Assembly: GCF_014641695.1 (NCBI RefSeq)
Contig: NZ_BMIF01000001.1
Coordinates: forward strand, 682,001 to 746,000
Reading direction: 5' to 3'
DNA: 64,000 nt
Origin: Nitratireductor aestuarii
Lineage (GTDB): Bacteria > Pseudomonadota > Alphaproteobacteria > Rhizobiales > Rhizobiaceae
A program made the translations under genes and the position numbers. Under the pieces are notes generated by a model that was given only the letters and a program-made list of their open reading frames with translations, was not told where the DNA came from and made no database searches. This document shows positions 1 to 7,761 of the stretch, piece by piece (position 1 is the first letter of the stretch; each line of letters opens with the position of its first letter).

Positions 1-597
1 CACCAGTCGGTGGCGCGCGGGGAATGGCAGAAGTCCGGCCAGTTCTGCTATTTCGACTATCCGGTTTTCAATCTGGCGGGCGCCACGCTCGGCGTCATCG
101 GCGACGGCACGCTCGGGCGGGCGGTGGCGAAGCTCGGCGAAGCCTTCGGCATGCGCGTCCTCTTTTCCGCGCACAAGGGCCGCACCGGCATGGGTTCGCT
201 CTATACGCCCTTCGAGGAAGTGCTGCGCCAGAGCGACGTGATAACGCTCCACTGCCCGCTGAAGCCAGCAACGCGCAACATGATCGCGGCCGAGGAATTC
301 GCGCTGATGGAGCGCCGGCCTCTGCTCATCAACACCGCGCGCGGTGGCCTGGTAGATGAAAACGCGCTCTGCGATGCGCTTGAGAGAGGACAGATATCCG
401 GCGCCGGATTCGACGTGGTGACGAAGGAACCGCTTCCGGCGGACCATCCGTTCACGCGGCTCATGGATCGTCCGAACTTCATCCTGACGCCGCATATCGC
501 CTGGTCGAGCCGCGAGGCCATCCAGGTCCTCGCTGACCAGCTCATCGAGAACATCGAACTTTTCCACAAGGGAACGCCGCGCAATGTCGTCCAATAG
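1..597 (+). CDS. D-isomer-specific 2-hydroxyacid dehydrogenase (glyoxylate/hydroxypyruvate reductase type), 5' partial
   Basis: The reading frame is already open at base 1, so the N-terminal substrate-binding part lies outside the window and 198 residues are seen. A Rossmann nucleotide loop (GVIGDGTLG) is followed by the family's three catalytic positions: Arg in NTARGGLVDE, Glu in TKEPLP and His in TPHIAW. The family reduces 2-keto acids with NAD(P)H. The next gene, a glycerate 2-kinase, starts 14 bases before this one stops, so the pair probably converts hydroxypyruvate to D-glycerate and then to 2-phosphoglycerate. That substrate is inferred from the neighbour; the exact 2-keto acid cannot be read from this fragment. 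Confidence 0.85.
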   Translation, partial: HQSVARGEWQKSGQFCYFDYPVFNLAGATLGVIGDGTLGRAVAKLGEAFGMRVLFSAHKGRTGMGSLYTPFEEVLRQSDVITLHCPLKPATRNMIAAEEFALMERRPLLINTARGGLVDENALCDALERGQISGAGFDVVTKEPLPADHPFTRLMDRPNFILTPHIAWSSREAIQVLADQLIENIELFHKGTPRNVVQ

Positions 598-1879
598 CAA
601 GCCTGACGCCGGGTTCTATCGCACCGTCCTGCGCGAAATGTTCAACGCGGCGATAGCGGCCGCCCAGCCCGCGCTGGTGCTGCCCCAGCATCTGCCTTCG
701 AAGCCGAAGGGCAGAACCATTGTCGTCGGCGGTGGCAAGGCTTCCGCAGCGATGGCGAGGGCACTGGAGGAAAACTGGCCGCATGAGCTCTCAGGCTGCA
801 TCGTCACCCGCGATGGCCACGAGGTTGCCTGCAACCGGATCGAGGTCTTGTCCGCCTCGCATCCCGTACCTGACGAGCGCTCTGTTACTGCCGGCAAGAG
901 GATGCTGGAGCTGGTGTCCGGCCTCACCGAAGACGACCTTGTGATCGCCCTCATTTCCGGCGGCGGTTCTTCCCTGCTCTCCGTTCCGGCTGAAGGCCTG
1001 ACGCTTGACGACAAGCAGGCGGTGACACGCGCCCTGCTCCGCTCTGGTGCTGCAATCAGCGAAATGAACATTGTGCGCAAGCAGCTGTCGGCAATCAAGG
1101 GCGGCAAGCTGGCTGAAGCTGCCTATCCGGCGCGCGTGGTGACGCTGCTGATTTCCGACGTGCCGGGCGACGACCCGTCCGCCATCGCCTCGGGGCCGAC
1201 GATTCCGGACACTTCCACGCCAGCAAAGGCACTTGAGATCCTCGAACGGTACGGCATCACCGAACCAGTGTCAGTGATCCGCCATCTGCAGGCAGCGAAG
1301 GAAAGCTCTGGTCGCGCTCCGTCTAACGCGGACAATGCGCACACGATCATCGCCCGCCCGCAGGCATCACTGGAAGCAGCCGCGCGGGTCGCGGAGGAGC
1401 ACGGCATCACGCCGGTCATCCTCGGCGATGCGCTGGAGGGTGAGTCCCGTGACCTTGCGCGCGAACTGGCCGAAATCGCCCGACGGACGAAGGCAACCGG
1501 CGAAACCGCAGCTCCGCCCTGCGCCCTGATTTCCGGCGGCGAGACAACCGTGACGGTGCGCGGCAATGGGCGGGGCGGACGCAACGTCGAGTTCCTGCTT
1601 GCGCTCGCCGTGGAGCTGAACGGGCTGGAAGAGACCTATGCGATTGCCGGGGATACCGATGGCGTGGACGGCGCGGAAGAAGTGGCAGGTGCCGTGATTG
1701 CCCCGGATACGCTCACCCGTGCACAGGAAATCGGCATCGATCCGCGCGCTTTCCTGGAAAACAACGACGGGCATACGTTTTTCGAGCGGCTCGGCGATCA
1801 GGTCGTCACCGGCCCAACGCTCACCAATGTCAACGATTTCCGCTGCATCATCGTGGGCGGATCAGGTCAGCCGCTTTAG
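584..1879 (+). CDS. ttuD: Glycerate 2-kinase (DUF4147/MOFRL family)
   Basis: A 431-residue protein of the GckA/TtuD type, which phosphorylates D-glycerate to 2-phosphoglycerate with ATP. The N-terminal DUF4147 part carries the glycine-rich stretches VVGGGKASAAMA (about residue 48) and ALISGGGSSLL (about 122). The C-terminal MOFRL domain is shown by SGGETTVTVRGNGRGGRN and by GDTDGVDGAEEVAGA. Length matches the bacterial family. It overlaps the upstream dehydrogenase by 14 bases, which suggests translational coupling in a glycerate branch (serine, tartrate or glyoxylate use). The symbol ttuD is used loosely; gckA is equally fitting. Confidence 0.88.
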   Translation: MSSNSKPDAGFYRTVLREMFNAAIAAAQPALVLPQHLPSKPKGRTIVVGGGKASAAMARALEENWPHELSGCIVTRDGHEVACNRIEVLSASHPVPDERSVTAGKRMLELVSGLTEDDLVIALISGGGSSLLSVPAEGLTLDDKQAVTRALLRSGAAISEMNIVRKQLSAIKGGKLAEAAYPARVVTLLISDVPGDDPSAIASGPTIPDTSTPAKALEILERYGITEPVSVIRHLQAAKESSGRAPSNADNAHTIIARPQASLEAAARVAEEHGITPVILGDALEGESRDLARELAEIARRTKATGETAAPPCALISGGETTVTVRGNGRGGRNVEFLLALAVELNGLEETYAIAGDTDGVDGAEEVAGAVIAPDTLTRAQEIGIDPRAFLENNDGHTFFERLGDQVVTGPTLTNVNDFRCIIVGGSGQPL

Positions 1880-2029
1880 CGTGTTGCCTCTGGTCCGGTT
1901 CTTGCATCGACAACCTTTTGGGGTCTTCGTAAGGCAGCTTGCCGTGCGGCTTGCTCGTCCCCTATGGTGCTCCGAAATCTTGTGGCGGCGTCTCTTCGCA
2001 GACCCTCCCTGCGTGCGAGGCGATACTCT

Positions 2030-2986
2030 GTGACTGACGCGACGAACGAGCAGGCCCAACCGGCGGTATCGCCGCAAGCGTCAGCGCCTATCCATGCCGA
2101 TAACTATATCGTTGGCATGGCAGCAGCCCTTCTCGCCTATCTCTCGATGGCGGCCATGAACGTACTGGCCAAGCTTCTGTCGGAGCATCATCACGTCATT
2201 GAAATCGGCTTCTACCGCAATCTAATAGGCTTCCTGCCGTTCCTGTTCATGGTCTTTGCCATGGGCAAGCGGGACATCCTGAAGATCCGGGGAAATCGCA
2301 GGGACATCTTCCTGCGTTCCATTCTGGGATCAGTTTCGCTGATCTTCACCTTCGCAGCTTACGCCGCGATGCCGATGGCGGACACCTCCGCATTCCTGTT
2401 CACCTCGTCGCTCCTCATCCCCGCGCTCGGCTTCTTCGTGCTCGGCGAAAGAGTTGGCCCCTTCCGCTGGTCTGCCATTGCCCTGGGTTTCCTGGGCGTG
2501 CTCATCATGCTGCGCCCGACTGGCGTGGTAAATTCGGTCGGCGTGTCCCTCGCACTGGGCGCGGCCATGATCCAGGCAGTCCTTCAGATCCTGCTTCGCA
2601 AGCTCGGCAGGACAGAGCGTCCCGAAACAGTGACCTTCTACTTCCTGGGCATCGGCGCCGTACTGACCGCAATTCCCCTGCCCTTCGTATTCACCGCCCC
2701 AAGCTGGAATGAACTGCCGCTCATCGTCGGCATTGGCCTCTGCGGCGTATTCATGCAGATGGCCCTGTCGATCGCCTTCAAGAACGCACCGGCAAATATC
2801 ATCACAGTCTTCAACTACAGCAGCATAATCTGGACCACGACCTTCGGCTGGTTCATCTGGAACGACTGGCCCACCCTGCCCATCTGGATTGGCGGTTCAA
2901 TCGTCGTCATCTCCAACTTCATCATCGTCTGGAGAGAGACGCGGGTTGGCGTTCCCGGTCGCGAAAAGCCGCTGCCGTCGCCCTGA
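2030..2986 (+). CDS. DMT-superfamily permease with two EamA domains
   Basis: A 318-residue membrane protein with about ten hydrophobic segments arranged as two EamA repeats; the second repeat starts near GVVNSVGVSLALGAAM. Such proteins export or import small metabolites, but the substrate cannot be told from sequence. A longer frame starts at ATG 1964. The GTG at 2030 is preferred because GCGAGG lies nine bases upstream and the protein then begins with a short polar tail before the first membrane segment. It is 150 bases downstream of the glycerate kinase gene on the same strand, so co-transcription is possible but unproven. Confidence 0.8.
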   Translation: MTDATNEQAQPAVSPQASAPIHADNYIVGMAAALLAYLSMAAMNVLAKLLSEHHHVIEIGFYRNLIGFLPFLFMVFAMGKRDILKIRGNRRDIFLRSILGSVSLIFTFAAYAAMPMADTSAFLFTSSLLIPALGFFVLGERVGPFRWSAIALGFLGVLIMLRPTGVVNSVGVSLALGAAMIQAVLQILLRKLGRTERPETVTFYFLGIGAVLTAIPLPFVFTAPSWNELPLIVGIGLCGVFMQMALSIAFKNAPANIITVFNYSSIIWTTTFGWFIWNDWPTLPIWIGGSIVVISNFIIVWRETRVGVPGREKPLPSP

Positions 2987-3631
2987 AGCTCTGCAACCCC
3001 TGAGGGAGAGGCCCCGTATGGGTAATTGAGGCTCGGTCATCCCAGAAGAACGCGAAATGCTGGGGGATTTCCAAGCAAAAAATGTGCTAAATATTTGGGC
3101 GGCAGTGTCCTGCCGCCCTCCCCACAGGGTCGACATCGCTCAGGCAAGCCACTGCCACCCTCCGATAAGATACGCCCTTGTTTACGCGTAAAAGTTGTCC
3201 TATACGCCTCGCCGGGTGGGAACCAACGGCGGATTCGCTCTGCCGAAAATGGCTTTGGGGTCTTCATATGTCTATATATCTGCCGTTCGTGGGACGGCTG
3301 AAGCTGAAACCTGTGTTTTCTGTCAGAACACGGGAACGCATCATATTCAGAACAGGAAGTTACGCGTTCGTTCTCATGCCTTGGAAGCACCTGAAACAGA
3401 ACCCTTCCACAAGTTCATCAAGACGACTGAACATCCAGAACTAGCTGGAGCAGGAGACTAAGGCTTCCTGTACTGTCTAGCCTTAGTCTCACCCCCCCTG
3501 GTCGTTTAACTTCTTCATCATTATACTTCATTCCGAATTCTCCGGCCTCTTCTACGAAGTTGCTGCTCTTTGGGAAAAGAGCTGGAACACCAGCGCGATC
3601 GGCGGGTTAGGCACCCAAAGAGAGGTGTCAC
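2987..3631. other. 645-base intergenic region with strong hairpins, no convincing gene
   Basis: No open frame here looks like a protein: the candidates (for example 3037-3390 minus, 3178-3444 and 3195-3461 plus) overlap one another and lack family features or good ribosome sites. The region does hold structure. There is a hairpin at 3097-3118 (nine-base arms GGGCGGCAG and CTGCCGCCC, loop TGTC), a perfect 12-base palindrome at 3181-3192 (TTTACGCGTAAA), an imperfect hairpin near 3310-3335, a 12-base inverted repeat at 3454-3490, and a seven-base hairpin at 3565-3582 (GCTCTTT/AAAGAGC) in the leader of the next gene. It may hold one or more small RNAs. Confidence 0.5.
3454..3490. repeat. Perfect 12-base inverted repeat
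   Basis: GAGACTAAGGCT at 3454-3465 is mirrored exactly by AGCCTTAGTCTC at 3479-3490 across a 13-base loop. There is a C-run directly downstream and no T-run on either strand, so it is not a standard intrinsic terminator. It could be the 3' hairpin of a small RNA or a protein-binding dyad. Confidence 0.8.
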
Positions 3632-4096
3632 ATGATGAAATCCGCAAAAATGATCCTTCCGCTGATGGTGTTCACTGCTTCGGCCTTTTCGGCCTTCGCG
3701 CAAGACAACAGCGGAGGCGCCAGTTCAATCCCGGAGAGCCAGCTTAGCGCGGTCAAGGACCGCTGCTCGGAGCTTCAGGCGCAGCAGGGCACGACCGGCA
3801 GCAACGAGCCGGAGACCACGCAGCCCGAAAGGCAGACCAACCAGCCTGGCAACGACGGCAGCACCGCCAGCGGGAACACTTCCGCTAGTGCAGGAGCTGG
3901 CAGCGGCGATGCAGCAGGCGCAGCTGCCGGCAGCGGCGCTGCAGCTTCCGCAGATTCCAATGCCGCCGCCAGCAACGGCGCCGGTAACTCAAACGCTGAC
4001 AACAGCAGCCAGGGCGAGGCAGCCTTCGATATCTCGTCCATCACCCTGCAGGATTGCATTGATCAGGGTCTGGTCGACAACGACGCCGACAATTGA
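3632..4096 (+). CDS. Secreted Ala/Ser/Gly/Asn-rich low-complexity protein
   Basis: A 154-residue protein of no family I recognise. It has a clear signal peptide (Met-Lys start, hydrophobic core LPLMVFTASAFSAF, likely cut at AFA|QD near residue 23). Residues about 25-50 (SSIPESQLSAVKDRCSELQ) look ordered, about 50-135 are a simple A/S/G/N/T tract, and the C-terminal 20 residues (AFDISSITLQDCIDQGL) look ordered again. There is one cysteine in each ordered end, so they could form a disulphide. AGAGAGGTG lies eight bases before the ATGATG start. Periplasmic or surface location is inferred; function is unknown. Confidence 0.7.
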   Translation: MMKSAKMILPLMVFTASAFSAFAQDNSGGASSIPESQLSAVKDRCSELQAQQGTTGSNEPETTQPERQTNQPGNDGSTASGNTSASAGAGSGDAAGAAAGSGAAASADSNAAASNGAGNSNADNSSQGEAAFDISSITLQDCIDQGLVDNDADN

Positions 4097-4271
4097 TCTT
4101 GCGTCATCTAGGCGGCCGCAACAGATAAGCACGCGTCCGCCAACTTCACCATCTCGGAATGCGTATTTCGGGATGGCAGTTTCCCGAGCAATTACATGAA
4201 ATTGCTAGGCCCCAGGGCGCGTGCATGCTAACCGTTGAGATAACGGAATTGCATGAACCCCCTGGTATCGT

Positions 4272-5048
4272 ATGAACACGCAGACATTCTCCTCGCTCGC
4301 ATTCGTGTCAGCCGATACGGAAGACGCTCAGAAGGCCCAGGAGCGTCTGTCGGATTTGTACGGCAACCGATCTCCTGCGGATGCCGACGTGATCGTCGTC
4401 CTGGGCGGCGATGGTTTCATGCTGCAGACGCTGCGCGAAACCATGGGCTCCGGCAAGATGCTCTACGGCATGAACCGCGGCACCATCGGCTTTCTCATGA
4501 ACGAGTACCATGAGGAAGATCTCCCCCGGCGTATCGCCGAGTCCATTCCCGAGACGATCAAGCCGCTCGAGATGATTGCCGAGGACGAGCATGGCAATGT
4601 CGTCACAGCACTGGCCATCAACGAGGTTTCACTCTTCCGTCAGTCCTTCCAGGCGGCGAAGATCCGGATCACCATCGATGGCAAGCCGCGCGTGGATGAA
4701 CTGATCTGCGACGGTATCATGGTGGCGACGCCGGCCGGCTCCACCGCCTATAACCTGTCAGCCCACGGGCCGATCCTGCCGCTCGACGCGCCCTTGCTGG
4801 CGCTGACACCGGTAAGCCCCTTCCGCCCCCGTCGCTGGCGCGGTGCGCTCATCCCGAACCGCTCGTCGGTCGAGTTCACCATCCTTGAGCCCGCCAAGCG
4901 TCCAGTCAACGCGGTTGCCGACAATCGGGAAGTAAAGTCCGTCCTCTCGGTGCGCGTGCATGCCTCTGTCGACCACACCGCCACCCTGCTTTTCGATGCC
5001 AGCCATCCCTGGGAAGAACGCATCGTCGCCGAGCAGTTCCGGTATTAG
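4272..5048 (+). CDS. nadK: NAD kinase
   Basis: A 258-residue cytoplasmic ATP-NAD kinase that makes NADP. The diagnostic GGDG motif is in VVLGGDGFMLQTLRE (about residue 45). The NE motif (ALAINEVSLFR) and the glycine-rich substrate loop (DGIMVATPAGSTAYNLSAHG) follow in the normal order, and the length is typical of alphaproteobacteria. No strong Shine-Dalgarno is visible before ATG 4272. The 175-base leader contains small dyads such as GCAATT/AATTGC at 4188-4205. It stands alone between a secreted protein and a helicase. Confidence 0.93.
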   Translation: MNTQTFSSLAFVSADTEDAQKAQERLSDLYGNRSPADADVIVVLGGDGFMLQTLRETMGSGKMLYGMNRGTIGFLMNEYHEEDLPRRIAESIPETIKPLEMIAEDEHGNVVTALAINEVSLFRQSFQAAKIRITIDGKPRVDELICDGIMVATPAGSTAYNLSAHGPILPLDAPLLALTPVSPFRPRRWRGALIPNRSSVEFTILEPAKRPVNAVADNREVKSVLSVRVHASVDHTATLLFDASHPWEERIVAEQFRY

Positions 5049-5137
5049 CCCACCACAATGCTTTCGTGACGCATCTGCCACGCTAGACATTCTTGTTCGG
5101 CAGCAGAAGTGATAGTATAGGCGGGTAATTGCAACTC

Positions 5138-5158
5138 AGTGTTGACATCTGCAACACT
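5138..5158. repeat. Seven-base dyad in the helicase leader
   Basis: AGTGTTG at 5138-5144 and CAACACT at 5152-5158 form an exact inverted repeat about 100 bases upstream of the helicase start. A TTGACA-like -35 hexamer (5142-5147) lies inside it. It may be an operator or a folded mRNA leader. Confidence 0.4.
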
Positions 5159-5254
5159 AAGTCTTACCTCGCAGGCACGGGGTGGAGACGCAGCGCCCCT
5201 TTGACCGCGTTATTGTTGCGCAGCACTGCAGAGAGAGAGCAAAGACGCCACTCC

Positions 5255-6769
5255 GTGTCAGATACAGACGTTCAGGAAATCACGCAGCAGGTTACGACCT
5301 TCGAAGAACTGGGCCTTTCGCCTAAGGTCCTTTCCGCTGTCATCGACGCCGGTTACACTCAACCCACACCGATCCAGGCGGGCGCTATTCCGCATGCGCT
5401 GGAGGGTAAGGACGTTCTGGGTATCGCCCAGACGGGAACGGGCAAGACGGCGGCCTTCGTGCTGCCCATGATCACCCGCCTTGAGAAGGGCCGCGCCCGG
5501 GCGCGCATGCCGCGCACACTGATCCTTGAGCCGACGCGCGAACTCGCCGCCCAGGTTGAAGAAAACTTCGTCAAATACGGCAAGAACCATCGGCTCAACA
5601 TTTCCTTGTTGATCGGCGGCGTTTCCTTTGACGAACAGCTGAAGAAGCTCGAGCGCGGTGCAGACGTGCTGATCGCTACGCCGGGTCGCCTTCTCGACCA
5701 TTTCGAGCGCGGCAAGCTGCTGCTCACCGGCGTTGAGATCCTCGTCATCGACGAAGCAGACCGCATGCTCGACATGGGCTTCATCCCCGACATCGAGCGC
5801 ATCTGCAAGCTGATCCCGTTCACGCGCCAGACGCTGTTCTTCTCGGCGACCATGCCGCCGGAGATCACCAAGCTTACCGAGCAGTTCCTGCAGGCTCCGG
5901 TCCGCATCGAAGTGGCAAAGCCCGCGACGACCAACGCAAGCATCACGCAGAAGCTTGTAAAGTCCGGCTCCAAGCCCTGGGACAAGCGCGATCGTCTGCG
6001 CCAGCTGATCCGCGCGGAAGGCGACGAACTGAAGAACGCGATCATCTTCTGCAATCGCAAGACGGAAGTGGCTACACTTTTCCGCTCCCTGGTGCGCCAC
6101 GAATTCGATGCCGGCGCGCTACATGGCGACATGGATCAGCGCTCACGCACGACGATGCTGGAGAACTTCCGCAAGGGCAAGCTTCGCCTGCTCGTTGCCT
6201 CGGATGTCGCCGCACGGGGTCTGGATATTCCGGACGTGAGCCACGTCTTCAACTTCGACATTCCGATCCATGCGGATGACTACGTCCACCGCATCGGCCG
6301 TACCGGCCGTGCCGGACGAAGCGGCAAGGCCTTCACGCTCGTCACCAAGAGCGACAAGAAGTATCTGCAATCGATCGAGAAGCTGATCGGCGAGGACGTC
6401 GATTGGTACGACGGCGATCTTTCGACGCTTGGTCCCGAGGACGAGCACGAGGAGAAGCCAAGCCGTGGCAAGGCTGGCTCCAAGCGCAACGACAGGGACC
6501 GCAAGCCGAAGCGCGAGCGCGAGGCACGGCCTCCGAAGGCAGAAGCCCAGCCGGAAGCTCCTGTGGCCGCTGAAGCTACGCAGCCGGTCGAGAGCCACCG
6601 TTCCGCCCCTGCCCCGCGTCCTGCGGAGCGCAAGGACCGTCGTGACAACATCCGCTCGGGCAATGAGGATCGCCGTTCGCGCTACCGTGATCGCGACGAC
6701 GATATGCCCGCTGTGGTCGGCTTCGGCGATGACATCCCCGACTTCATGAAGATTGTTGGCAAGGTCTGA
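5255..6769 (+). CDS. rhlE: DEAD-box ATP-dependent RNA helicase (RhlE-like)
   Basis: A 504-residue RNA helicase with all core motifs in order: Q motif (QPTPIQAGAIP), motif I (AQTGTGKT), Ia (PTRELA), TPGR, II (VIDEADRMLDMGF), III (SAT), then RecA domain 2 with HGDMDQ, ARGLDIPDVSHV and HRIGRTGRAGR. The last 120 residues are a basic, arginine- and lysine-rich tail typical of RNA-binding extensions. The frame is open from 5129, but homology begins after the GTG at 5255 (MSDTDVQEITQQ), which is taken as the start. Likely roles are ribosome assembly, mRNA decay and cold adaptation. The symbol is by similarity of architecture only. Confidence 0.88.
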   Translation: MSDTDVQEITQQVTTFEELGLSPKVLSAVIDAGYTQPTPIQAGAIPHALEGKDVLGIAQTGTGKTAAFVLPMITRLEKGRARARMPRTLILEPTRELAAQVEENFVKYGKNHRLNISLLIGGVSFDEQLKKLERGADVLIATPGRLLDHFERGKLLLTGVEILVIDEADRMLDMGFIPDIERICKLIPFTRQTLFFSATMPPEITKLTEQFLQAPVRIEVAKPATTNASITQKLVKSGSKPWDKRDRLRQLIRAEGDELKNAIIFCNRKTEVATLFRSLVRHEFDAGALHGDMDQRSRTTMLENFRKGKLRLLVASDVAARGLDIPDVSHVFNFDIPIHADDYVHRIGRTGRAGRSGKAFTLVTKSDKKYLQSIEKLIGEDVDWYDGDLSTLGPEDEHEEKPSRGKAGSKRNDRDRKPKREREARPPKAEAQPEAPVAAEATQPVESHRSAPAPRPAERKDRRDNIRSGNEDRRSRYRDRDDDMPAVVGFGDDIPDFMKIVGKV

Positions 6770-6786
6770 GACCGAACCAAGTTCTG

Positions 6787-6811
6787 AACCCCTGGCCCGC
6801 CAGGGGTTTTT
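6787..6811 (+). terminator. Intrinsic terminator of the helicase gene
   Basis: CCCCTGG and CCAGGGG arms around a CCCG loop are followed at once by five T residues, 20-40 bases after the helicase stop. Confidence 0.85.
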
Positions 6812-6842
6812 GATTCCTGCTCCGAACACCCGCACGGTCCAC

Positions 6843-6870
6843 AAAAAAAACCCGCCTCAAGGGCGGGTTT
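6843..6870 (-). terminator. Intrinsic terminator of the suf operon
   Basis: Read on the minus strand, AAACCCGCC and GGCGGGTTT arms (five-base loop) run into a tract of eight T residues, directly after the last suf gene. Confidence 0.85.
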
Positions 6871-6896
6871 AGCCATGTGATCATGATCAGCAGAAT

Positions 6897-7280
6897 CTAT
6901 CCGGCGGTAGCGCGAGCCTCTGCCAGCGCCTTGAGATCGGCAGGCTGCAGCTCCACTGATTCACCACAGCCGCAGGCCGAGCTCTGGTTCGGATTGTGGA
7001 AGGTGAAACCCGAGCGGATGCGCGTGACCTCGAAGTCCATTTCAGTTCCGAACAGGAACAGCGCGGCTTCCGGCGCCACGTAGACATGCGCACCGTCGCG
7101 CTCCACGTGATCATCCTTGGGATCCGGGTCGGTCACGACATCAACCGTATATTCCATGCCCGCGCAGCCGCCCTTCTTGATGCCAAGGCGAATGCCCTTG
7201 GCATTCTCGCGCGTCTTCATGATCTGGCGCACGCGGTCAGCTGCGGCGTCCGTAATCGTGATTACCTGAAATCGACCCAT
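6897..7280 (-). CDS. sufA: SufA, A-type iron-sulfur carrier
   Basis: A 127-residue HesB/IscA-family protein that accepts Fe-S clusters from the SufBCD scaffold and passes them to apoproteins. The three conserved cysteines are visible: KKGGCAGMEY near residue 39 and ACGCGES near residue 104. It is the last gene of the suf operon, 99 bases after the DUF59 gene, and ends at an intrinsic terminator. A second A-type carrier (ErpA-like) lies at 48224, so this copy is assigned to the Suf pathway by position. Confidence 0.9.
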   Translation of the reverse strand: MGRFQVITITDAAADRVRQIMKTRENAKGIRLGIKKGGCAGMEYTVDVVTDPDPKDDHVERDGAHVYVAPEAALFLFGTEMDFEVTRIRSGFTFHNPNQSSACGCGESVELQPADLKALAEARATAG

Positions 7281-7379
7281 CTAAGTCTCCGTTCACAGCG
7301 AGGTTAAGGCTCGCGGAAAGGTTCAATTCTCAATCAACATGGTCGGCGTGGGACTGATTTGCAAGGGCAAATACCCTGG

Positions 7380-7757
7380 CTAGTACCAGCCAACGGCCAC
7401 CTGCGCCTCTTCCGACATGCGATCGGGTGTCCACGGCGGATCGAACACCATCTGCACCTGAACGTCCGCAACGCCTTCGACGGCGCTGACGGCGTTCTGC
7501 ACCCAACCGGGCATCTCGCCGGCTACCGGGCAGCCCGGCGCGGTCAGCGTCATGTCGATCTTGACGGTGCGGTCATCCTCGATGTCGATGCGGTAGACCA
7601 GACCCAGCTCATAGATGTCGGCCGGAATTTCCGGGTCATAGACGGTCTTCAGAGCGGCGATGATGTCATCCGTCAGCCGATCCAGCTCTTCCGGCGGAAT
7701 CGCGGTGGCGGCGGGCTTCGCTTCCGTTTCGCCGATTGTGTCGTTCGTCTCTGTCAT
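7380..7757 (-). CDS. sufT: SufT-like DUF59/MIP18 iron-sulfur assembly protein
   Basis: A 125-residue protein with the DUF59 core (LKTVYDPEIPADIYELGLVY, then MTLTAPGCPVAGEMP containing the single conserved cysteine). Homologues (SufT, PaaD, eukaryotic MIP18) help cluster delivery to targets. A longer frame reaches 7847 but would run into sufS; the ATG at 7757, four bases after the sufS stop, is the natural start. In Agrobacterium-like suf operons this position is sometimes called sufX. Confidence 0.88.
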   Translation of the reverse strand: MTETNDTIGETEAKPAATAIPPEELDRLTDDIIAALKTVYDPEIPADIYELGLVYRIDIEDDRTVKIDMTLTAPGCPVAGEMPGWVQNAVSAVEGVADVQVQMVFDPPWTPDRMSEEAQVAVGWY

Positions 7758-7761
7758 TGGC

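Noticed and set aside
3037-3390. 117-codon minus-strand frame and overlapping plus-strand frames in the 3 kb gap
   Set aside because: They contradict one another, lack ribosome sites and cross strong hairpins; the region is better read as non-coding.
3454-3490. 12-base inverted repeat as an intrinsic terminator
   Set aside because: No T-run follows on either strand.
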